The notes below the pieces were generated by a model. The model ran no database searches. It was not told the DNA's origin and worked only from the letters and a program-made list of their open reading frames with translations. From assembly GCF_905475395.1 (NCBI RefSeq), contig NC_058341.1, positions 73,715,597 through 73,779,596 on the forward strand: DNA of 64,000 nucleotides. Reading direction: 5' to 3'. Below are positions 55,511 through 64,000 of the stretch, one piece after another. The position numbers were made by a program, and so were the translations under genes. Within the stretch, counting starts at the first letter, position 1. Every line of letters starts with the position of its first letter. The DNA is from Chrysoperla carnea (lineage: Eukaryota > Arthropoda > Insecta > Neuroptera > Chrysopidae).

Positions 55511-55950
55511 TTAAAATCATGGTTTCATCCGTTATGAAATATTACGTAATATTATGGTACGAAATTAAGAAGAGTAAATGGTAATTCGATAAAGGATTCA
55601 CTGTTGAAGAATTTAAGTGACAATGATGGAAATATGTAGTGTTTGAAATATTGTTAGCATCCTCTACTTTAGAGCCCTGTGAAAATAGAACCCCTAAATA
55701 CGAATTTTCATAAATTGCTGATTGGATTCGTTTGTCCATCGTTTTTCCACCTTTGTCCACCCAAAATTTTTATTTGACCCCCCTTCAATTTTTATTTATG
55801 AGGAAATTAAAATTTTCTTCAGCACCCCTAAATGCGAATTTTCACGAAGTGAATATGTCATTTGTTAGGCAACAGTTTGGCCAAACATTTGTTAGTCAAT
55901 AGTTTTGTTGTCCACGTTTGTCCACCCTGAGAAAATTAAAATTTAACATA
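55511..55950. repeat. diverged tandem repeats with GTCCACGTTTGTCCACC motif
   Basis: Units of about 130 bp starting CACCCCTAAATgCGAATTTT and holding a (TTTGTCCACC)-type end occur at about 55690, 55822 and 55951, the last merging into the foldback that follows. No coding sequence. Confidence 0.6.
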
Positions 55951-56584
<634 letters not shown>

Positions 56585-56589
56585 TTTCT

Positions 56590-57170
56590 TCTCTCTAGTA
56601 AAATATAAAGGTTCATTTACAAGAGCTGAGACAGATAAACCGTAAATATTTATCGAAAAGTCATTGTTTTTTTTCAATTTTGACTATATCTTTTAGTTTT
56701 ACAGGAAATTCAATACCTATAAAATCATATATTTGAGGAAAATTTTCTCGTTTATTATAATCTAATAATATTCAACAAAAAATATAACAACATTGATTAA
56801 AATCTGGTATATATCTTGTAACACTTTGTGGATTTTTAACTATCTTTTTAAAATGCAATATACAAAGCAGAAATAATCATTATTTTTAATGTAAACACAA
56901 GCTCTTTTATGTATTGTTTTTGTAGGTAGAGCGATATAACTTCCAACTTTCAAGGGATCGAATTTTGCTATATTTAGTTCTAGACATAATATTTTATCTA
57001 AAGTAGCATTCGGCCCCCTTTGCGGAAAATCATCCAATCTTGTGTCAAGATTAATCAATGATCACTATACCATGTTTTAAAATCGGATGCATGATCGAAG
57101 ATAGGGAATTTTAACACGAAACGAAAAGTATCAATAACTTCTGCATCACCTTTTTTGATTAAAAAATCAC
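56590..57170 (-). pseudogene. second Polinton/adintovirus-like PolB fragment (N-terminal), minus strand
   Basis: From 57058 the minus strand reads SYIALPTKTIHKRACVYIKN then NDYFCFVYCILKR, followed after a stop by FIGIEFPVKLKDIVKIEKK near 56690. These match the N-terminal region of the PolB at 4102-6280 (its KACINIQNDDEACFAW and GIKFPLTLNKVKKFEK). Exonuclease and polymerase domains are absent. A different, more diverged copy. Confidence 0.65.
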
Positions 57171-57650
57171 ATTTTAAACCCAGTGAAACTGATTAAAGTA
57201 TGCAATGATAAGTACTCCATAATTTTATAACGAACTAATGTTTCTTTATGTTTAAAAAAGTTTTAAGGTTCTTACTATTTTCATGGTTGTTAAGTCCTCC
57301 AAATACATTATTATTGTAGAAGCAAGTTACTGAAACCTATGATTCTGTTTCTTGTGATGTGTAGTGAGAAGGAAGATTACATTTTCCACCATTAGATGAT
57401 GTTGATTCATCATTTCTTGATATAGATTGAGGGGAATATTGTAAAGGAAGACCTTTAACAAAACCCTTATGTTAAAAAAAAGTTGTGTTCAAAAAGGTTG
57501 ATAAAACTTGTTACCTGCTTCTTCACGGCTTATTTTAGATCTAAAATGTCTGCATGTAAGTTTGAATGTTTATTTATTTATTTGTTTGTTTGTTTATAAT
57601 TAATTAATTTAATTAATAATTATTAGTTAATATTTTGTATTGTTTATTTG
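57171..57650. other. AT-rich spacer
   Basis: No gene recognised. 57575-57600 is an (ATTT)/(GTTT) microsatellite that, on the minus strand, could be the decayed A-rich tail of the ZRANB2-like copy. Confidence 0.45.
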
Positions 57651-57654
57651 TTTT

Positions 57655-58535
57655 TTTTACTGTACGTTTGTAATCGTCCACCTTCTTAAACGATTAATAG
57701 GTGATCGTGATCTGGATCTAGATGTTATACAGATCAACTTCGTGTTGATATGTCACTAGTTTTGGAGATTAGTGCTGGTGCTGGTGCTGGGGCTGGGGCT
57801 GCATCTCCCCAATCACTTAAATCATACTTTGATAAATCACCATCTTCATCGTCATCTTCCTCCTCTTCATCTTCATCGTCATTTTGTGCAGCTTCAGCTT
57901 CTTCAGGTTCGTCTTCGTCCTGCTGGTGCGTGTGTAGATCATGCTCTTCGACTACTTTTTGGTGGTCATTGTGATCTTGTGTTTTCTTTGAAATTATTTT
58001 GGCATCCAAATCAGTTTCAGTCGTGGTGGCGCTGCCTGTTGTTCTCTGCTTTCCTTCTTTCCACCCATCCGTAGATCGTACACTACTGCTTTCACTAGAT
58101 CGATCGTCTTTCATCTTTCGTCTACGTTTTTTTCTACGTCCAAACGTCATAATATTCGTCATCAGAGTCCTCCCGTTGTTTGTATTCGACCACGCCACGA
58201 TCGTTGTATCCGCCTCCCAAACCAGTACGTTCTTCAACTTCACCAAACTTTGGTGCATTACAGATGTTGCATTGTTGACGACGTGCCCAATTCACGTTGC
58301 CACATTTGTTACATTGCCAATCGTCAGCACTAAATAAACCTTTACTCTTCTCCGCAGCAGCTTTACCAATTTCTTGACCAAGTTTTTTCTTTTTTGGGAT
58401 TTCACCACGATCTTTATTACAACGATTACATGTTTTGCGACGAGCAAAATTTATATTAGCGAATTGTGCGTCTGTACAGATCCAATCTCCATCGTTCGTC
58501 TTAAAACTACCGTTCGAGTTGGACTTCATTAACAT
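57655..58535 (-). pseudogene. ZRANB2: ZRANB2-like RanBP2-type zinc-finger protein, intronless copy
   Basis: ATG at 58535 (MLMKSNSNGSFKTNDGDWIC). Two RanBP2-type fingers: the first (DWICTDAQFANINFARRKTC) has Phe where the second zinc Cys should be; the second (DDWQCNKCGNVNWARRQQCN) is intact. The conserved EERTGLGGGYNDRGVVEY follows. One extra base near 58140-58150 shifts the frame; the next frame (GRRKKRRRKMKDD, acidic run, DLSKYDLSDWGD) goes to 57734. SRSRSRSP in a third frame near 57690-57720 looks like the start of the RS tail. ZRANB2 is a nuclear splicing factor. The lost Cys, two shifts and lack of introns point to a processed pseudogene; I see no clear poly(A) or duplication. Confidence 0.8.
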
Positions 58536-58559
58536 GCAAATGGTCTCTAGCTGAGAAAC

Positions 58560-60050
58560 CCTGTGTTACGGAGAAACATATAACTCATCGATATTAAAAG
58601 CATCTCCATTTTGTAAATATAATTTTATCTTGTTTAAGTATATATATGATATAATTAAAGGATTTAACACTGAAATAATATTTTGTTATAACAAATGCCT
58701 AAAATATCTTGCTTAAAATTGTAAGTTGATTTTGTATTATAATTTTATAATATGTTTTAAAAAAGTAGTTTTTTCTAGAATTGAAGAAAATGAAAACAAT
58801 TTTAAAGAATATGAAGCAGAATTTGTTAAATTATTAGAAAAAGTTCGAAGTATTAAAAGCGTATACGATTACGTTTGAAGTCACCAACCTTTTTTATTTG
58901 CAATATTAAGAACTAATGGAACGTTTAAATATTATATAAATTTAATTAAAAAATACAACCCGATATTGAAACAATGGAAGAACCAGATCTAGAAGAGTTG
59001 TTATCACTTTACCAATTTTCATACTCAGAAGAAAACGATGATCATATGCTGCTCCTAGCTACCATACAAAGACGACCATTGTTTTATTTTATGAAAAATA
59101 TCGGATAGAGAAATTATTTTTAAAGTGTAATCATACAACTAAAAGAAAACGCAAGCTCTTAGAACTACACGATTTATAAATCTGGATCAGATAGTGAGAT
59201 TTAGGATAATGTTGATTAAAAAGAATTTTTTTTCTGAGATAAATTTCTTTATTATATATAAATATACAAGAATATAGTTTAATGGACACAATACAATTAT
59301 GACTATAAAAAAATTATTTAATATATATATTAATGGATGCAATACAAAATTATGTTTAAAAAAAAGTTATATTTTCCATTTGAAGCACTAAACTTTTCTA
59401 ATCAATTCAAAACTAATATGATGCAAAATTTTAACTACTTATTTATATCATTTTCAAAAACCCTCTCTCATGTAAACAAAGCAAACATATCTGCTTAGAT
59501 ATAATATCTAATAACGGATTTTTTTAATGTATTTATTTCATGAGACAATTTATGAGCAAAATGAAATTTAATAAATATTTTTGAAACTAATAAAAAAAAA
59601 CTTTTTTCTTTTTTTGTCATAATGCGAGTATGTAAAGTTATTACTATTAACATTCATAACACAATTTTCTTTAAAATGTATTGATATGCATACGAGTATT
59701 AGTGTATAGTTAGCTCATTTAAATTATCAGTTTTTCCATTTATTTTATTAATATCTAATGAAATTTTTTCTTTATTCGTTTAATAACAAACCCGGTTATC
59801 ATATTTAATTGAAGATATTTCCATAGATATAGGCTTTTATGCGGATGTTTTAGAGGTAATTGAATTTTTTGGCATAAAAATTTTGAAAAAACGATGTATT
59901 CATGCGCGAATAAGGAAGAGTATATATGCTTGAATATTCTCACCCTATAACCATCTTTAATAAAAGTCAAGAGTTTTGTACTGAAATTTTAAATTTTATT
60001 TTAAATATGGTGAAAATTTATTTAAAAATTGAAAATTAAAAACAACAAAG
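58560..60050. other. AT-rich region with one small unknown frame
   Basis: Mostly noncoding. A 44-codon ATG frame at 58974-59108 (+) reads MEEPDLEELLSLYQFSYSEE and onward; just upstream FKEYEAEFVKLLEKVRSIKS (about 58800) is open in a nearby frame. They might be parts of one decayed gene. On the minus strand 59970-59755 has a Phe/Tyr/Lys-rich frame. None recognised. Confidence 0.35.
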
Positions 60051-60547
60051 TGAGGGAGATGACGTTGTACAAAAATGAGAAGGGACAATTTTATATTACA
60101 AGTTATTGGAGGTTGAAGTGGTTTGGAGGATGGCCCAATGAAATTACGTTGAGGGAGATGGTGAGAATGGTGGAGATCATTCTCAGCTATGAGAGAGTGT
60201 GAGTGATTTACGTGGCTGTAGAGGCTGAAAGAAGCCTCTGTCGCAAATAATTTAAGACGGTGGATGTTATCGCAGCAAGAGAATAGGTAGCTGTTTTTTT
60301 TTTTTTTTTTTTTTAATATGAACGAGTTAAAGCATTAAAATATTTTATTAATGCATGTAAAGCAAGAAATATATACTTTAAATTTTATCCATTTTCTAAA
60401 AATCAGGATACTTGGAAATGGAAATTAATGAAAACTTAGTCTTCTACAAATAACTATTATTATTAAAATAGATCAAACAGGAGAAGACTTTCGGGGGAGC
60501 TGACAATTTGAAAAATTGATATTGAATATTACACGATAAAAAAGTTT
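60051..60547. other. purine-rich unassigned sequence and poly(T)
   Basis: 60050-60230 is G/A-rich with a repeated GAGGGAGATG (about 60053 and 60161). A run of about 21 T at 60294-60314 follows. No coding sequence. Confidence 0.45.
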
Positions 60548-61455
60548 TTGTACTTTGTAAAAAAAATAAACCTCTTTATTCATGATAAAGAGGAATATGA
60601 AAACTATTTGTTACTGCTAGCTCAAGCAGAAAAACAGGAGTATCACACCTACACATCTAAGGACGAACGGCACCTCGCTTTTGTCCTAGGTGGTCTACCT
60701 GGGGACGTCAATACTGATGATATCAAACAAGATATCGAAGAAAACTACAAAATCAATGTGTTAAACTTGTCCAAAATGAAGAATACACGACGACCATTAT
60801 ATCTCATAATCATGGACCACACAATAAGTATGAAATTTTTGCAAAAAACAATCCGATATGTATACAATGTTAAAATAGACTGGCAAATGCACTACAACTC
60901 TAAGCAAATCATATAGTGCCATCGTTGCCAGCAGTGGTCACATGCCACTAGCAACTGCCGTGCTACACCCCCCCCCCCCCAAAGTATCTGAAATGCGCGG
61001 AATCACATTGAACAAAAGACTGTCAAAATTTCCCAATCGTCGGGACGAAAACTTGCAAAACGCGCAAACTGTGGCGAGAATCATCCCGCCAATTCGCAAA
61101 AATGCAAGGAATATCTAAGGAAAGTCGACCTTATAGAAAGGCGCAAAACACATCCACACAAACCACCTGTAACACGAAAATTCATACCAGCCCCAACACC
61201 CACCAGCAATCCATGGGCCAGAGACAACCCCATCATAAAAACACAAGCATCACATCAACCTATTCAACAATCACACTCCCAACAACGCATCATTCACCGG
61301 TCTGGTATGTGAGATGGATGAACTTACTCAACTTATTAACTTAGACGAGATGTTTAACGCTGTTAAACAGCTCAACCAATTATTAAGAACTTGCAACAGC
61401 GAGTTAGAAAACTTTAAAATTTTCTATAACTTTTGTCAAGCCAATTTTAAATAGA
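60548..61455 (+). pseudogene. Jockey-type LINE ORF1 with PRE_C2HC-like domain and knuckles
   Basis: LAFVLGGLPGDVNTDDIKQD and RRPLYLIIMDH are the associated-with-zinc-finger (PRE_C2HC) region of Jockey ORF1. An in-frame TAG at 60914-60916 precedes the first knuckle CHRCQQWSHATSNC. A C-run (about 14 C, 60967-60980) follows, then KCAESH-stop-TKDC, the second. The 3' part is Thr/His/Gln-rich. ORF1 binds the LINE RNA. Not functional as it stands. Confidence 0.75.
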
Positions 61456-61457
61456 CC

Positions 61458-61622
61458 ATGACCATTAAACTAATGACCTGGAACGCCAACGGACTTAAAC
61501 CAAAACTTTCAGAACAAAGGACATACCTACAACAACTTGACTTAGACATAGCACTAAGTAACGAAAAAAAAATGACAAACGAAGCTAAACTAAGACTGAA
61601 TAATTACCAAATCATTAGATGA
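61458..61622 (+). pseudogene. LINE ORF2 start (APE endonuclease N-terminus)
   Basis: MTIKLMTWNANGLKPKLSEQ followed by LDLDIALS is the first block of a Jockey APE endonuclease, 3 bp after ORF1. It ends at TGA 61620-61622, exactly where the LTR below starts, so the LTR element probably inserted in, or replaced, the rest of the LINE. Confidence 0.75.
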
Positions 61623-62160
61623 TCGCAGCGCCCGAATTATATATCTTCAATTACTTATATATTTTTTAGATACTTAAAACCATTATATAAAGTAACATGT
61701 GCATGTTACGCATTTGTTAAATAATTATTTATTAGCTTTCATAAATTAGAATAGTTATTTTAGAAAGTTTATTTTAAATATTGCCATACTCAAATATTTC
61801 TCAGAAAACTGACCTTTAAATATTACGAGAAAGTTGACCTTTAATAATATTAATGTTATAAAATCTGGATGGTCACAAGTGTTGTACAAAAGATCATATT
61901 ACAAAGAGGATCTTTTAAAAACACATCCCTTAATTACTAAGTAGTATTTTAAAAGCATATATAAAGTGAATTATCTAATGCACAAATTATACTTATTATT
62001 ACAATCGTTTGACATACGTTCAGATTGTTAGATAATTTGTTTCATTAAAAAATTTATTTTTAATTGTTGTTACTTAACGTTTTGTACAAGTGTAAATTGA
62101 ATTGTAAATTTTATAAAATGAATAAATTTTTATTTAAATATCTGGTCTACAAGATATTAA
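61620..62160 (+). repeat. 5' LTR of a further Gypsy-type element
   Basis: Begins about TGATCGCAGC, has TATATAAAG at 61958-61966 and ends near TCTGGTCTACA (62151) or at the primer-binding site. The 3' copy is not in the window, so the boundaries are estimates. Confidence 0.6.
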
Positions 62161-62178
62161 TGGCGCAGCCGGTAAGAT
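62161..62178 (+). promoter_or_regulatory. primer-binding site (TGGCGCAGCCGGTAAGAT)
   Basis: Very close to the TGGCGCAGTCGGTAGGAT-type site of Gypsy/errantivirus elements. It fixes the LTR side and direction of this element. Confidence 0.75.
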
Positions 62179-63181
62179 AATTTGAGAAAAATATTTTCGA
62201 AAAATATTATCGCGTCCATCGTAAATTTGTGTAAATTCTACGAGTGGCTCTTAAGTCTTTGGGACGTATCTACACTCCAAATAAATTTTTAATATCAACC
62301 AGAGTACAAAATAAAATTTACTCTGATTGGAAGCAACATTGGAATTGGTTAAATCCATTTCGACTGCATATCGAAGATTTATGGTATTCTTTTTTGGAAT
62401 TATCTGGAATTTAAACGTAACAATGTGGTTGGTGTTCATATTTCAAATGTAAGTAAATTTTTTCTTTGTTGAATATTCGAATACCTACACGTTAATGCTC
62501 AAACATTCTACTAAATCAAAAGTAAAGAATAAACTGAACTTAAGATTATTCAAAAATTCTAGCTCCGACTCAGATACGGACGAAGATTTATCAACAATTA
62601 AAAAAAACAATTCTAAACTACAACAAATAGAAAATTTATTCAATAAAATATTACATAATACTTTATCAAATAATTCAAATTATTCAAAATTAGAAAATAA
62701 TAACGCTAATATGGCTACTACTACAGAAATACAATATGAAAAAGATGGGACGGGTAAGTCATTGATGCGTGAACGACGAAAGTAAGATAAGAAACAAAGG
62801 CAATGATTGAACGACGTTTGGAAAAAAAGATAAGCCAAATGGAGGCGGGCTTATGTGTTAAAAAGATGCAGGGCGGACAAACATTCTGAATCAGGTGGTA
62901 GCTCTTATGAAGATGATGTTGATGGTGATGATTTGTTGAAAAAAAGTAGAAGAAAACGTAGTATAGATGCTGACAATTATCATATTAGGAGAATAGTGGA
63001 ACTGAATTCTAAAATTTTAAGTATTTTGGAAAAAGAAATTTTTCAAATGTCAGGTATTAGCTATATTCAAAATAGTATTTACTTTGACATCGATAACAAT
63101 GATGGCTCGATATACGTAACTACAGATCGCATATTTGTAGGGAAATTATCTTTAAAAATTTTGAAATATGTAAGAGATTAA
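62179..63181 (+). pseudogene. leader and possible gag remnants of the 61620 element
   Basis: Three frames look coding: 62235-62414 (no ATG; TRVQNKIYSDWKQHWNWLNP), 62495-62785 (ATG; MLKHSTKSKVKNKLNLRLFK, Asn/Ser-rich) and 62855-63181 (no ATG; acidic start, RRKRSIDADNYHIRRIVELN, end LSLKILKYVRD). None matches a gag I know, and there is no knuckle, protease or RT before the window end. Gag is suggested by position only. Confidence 0.35.
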
Positions 63182-64000
63182 AAAACTTAATTAATTCCCA
63201 AGCAGAGTTCGCCGGACTAAGACACGTGGCCAAGCATTGGCCCATTAATGGTTAATGGTACTTGGCAATTTTTATTGGGCCATTGCTAGAACCAAGAAAA
63301 GGCCGATGTACGGTTCATAGAGATAGCCAGTATATATTTTTTTTATATAGCCAATGTATGGCATATCAACGGCAATTTTATGGCATATCATCATCTACTA
63401 TTACTTATGCAACTTAGGCAATCTTTTAAGCTTAGTATGTATAAAAGGTTGCTTGCCAAACATAATGTTAATGAAATAAAAATTAGTGATTATAAAAGGA
63501 TTAAGATTTAAAAAAGTTTCATAATTCTTGATACAATAAAAGGTAATAATTGAAAGGAATGTTAGGAAATTTAGGTAGTCAATAAATTTAAAATGGATAA
63601 TACATTTGAAATTTTAATGCATTAACCATGGCTATTCAATAACAATCCGTGTCTCTGTTTGAGTGTTGACGAATAAATATCAGTTATTTATATAATTTTT
63701 TTTAATGATAACTATCGATGAAAAAACGATTCTAGTTAACGAAGTTTTGACAGTCGAAGGCTTCTCTTGAAATAAATTTCATCTTTTATTTTTGAAAAAT
63801 AACCATAACAGATGACGTAACAGAATTAAAATATTTGTTTACATGTAAGAGCGACGTGTGGCTCGTATGTATATAATACACTCACTATTAGATAACTATT
63901 TTGTTATTGTTTGGCAGTGACTTACATGTGCAGTCGTGAAAGAGTTCCCTGTGCTATTAGAACGATTGGTCTCTCGACAATACGTAAAATAATTAATAAC
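63182..64000. other. AT-rich end of window
   Basis: No gene recognised. 63225-63295 contains GGCCAAGCATTGGCCCATTA and a partly mirrored TTGGGCCATTGCT. The element above may continue here as decayed sequence. Confidence 0.4.

Noticed and set aside
57750..58074. Ser-rich and Leu/His-rich plus-strand frames
   Set aside because: They are the antisense of the acidic and charged region of the minus-strand ZRANB2-like copy.
60294..60314. Poly(T) run as a terminator or Pol III stop
   Set aside because: No Pol III promoter or RNA gene is visible next to it; probably the tail of a retro-insert or a simple homopolymer.

Overview
The window looks like AT-rich insect nuclear DNA made almost entirely of transposable elements. 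I see no operons, rRNA or tRNA. Identifiable elements include env-bearing Ty3/Gypsy retroviruses (errantivirus type), a second Gypsy family with identical LTRs, several APE-type LINEs, an R2-superclade LINE with a restriction-like endonuclease, a piggyBac transposon, foldback elements, and Polinton/adintovirus-like DNA polymerase B remnants beside a BIR gene. The mix fits an insect such as a hymenopteran or hemipteran. I cannot name the species.

Layout: 1-3000 holds a broken multicopy-family gene and local repeats. 3100-6280 is a decayed Polinton/adintovirus-like block (unknown ORF, BIR domain, protein-primed type PolB). 6280-8211 is an internally deleted LINE with RNase H. 8246-9170 is a gag remnant, 9349-10512 a foldback element, 10699-11127 a LINE RT tail. 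11500-14883 is errantivirus-like Gypsy element A, cut off in RT by a (TA)n tract. 15443-20462 is Gypsy element B, complete with two identical 272-bp LTRs, followed at once by an inverted 1.2-kb copy of its own pol. 22081-23200 is another Gypsy fragment. 24368-25400 is a LINE tail carrying a 343-bp hairpin. 26222-28870 is a decayed Gypsy (E). 28880-33700 is a Jockey-type LINE split by a piggyBac at 30050-32722. 34060-34690 is a Gypsy integrase piece, 34690-36210 an R2-superclade LINE, and 36370-39640 a minus-strand LINE. 40480-54440 is a nest of errantivirus-like elements: C on both strands around a nearly complete D. 54480-55510 is a third env fragment. 56590-57170 is a second PolB fragment (minus). 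57650-58540 is a ZRANB2-like intronless copy (minus). 60548-61622 is a Jockey ORF1 with an ORF2 start. 61620-62180 is an LTR with a TGGCGCAG-type primer-binding site.

The only host-type gene I recognise is the ZRANB2-like copy, and it looks like a processed pseudogene: a zinc-ligand Cys is replaced and there are frameshifts. Nearly all other coding sequence is broken. The freshest element is B: its LTRs are identical, a UUUAAAC-UAG gag/pol frameshift site is intact, and a possible self-priming site is present. Its two coding breaks are both one extra A in an A7 run. Element D has an open env, with gag and pol each carrying one nonsense codon.

The recurrent oddity is structural. TE fragments repeatedly end at (TA)n tracts, and at three loci the sequence continues from the TA tract as a perfect reverse copy of what preceded it. 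These could be real cruciform or template-switch products, or assembly artefacts.
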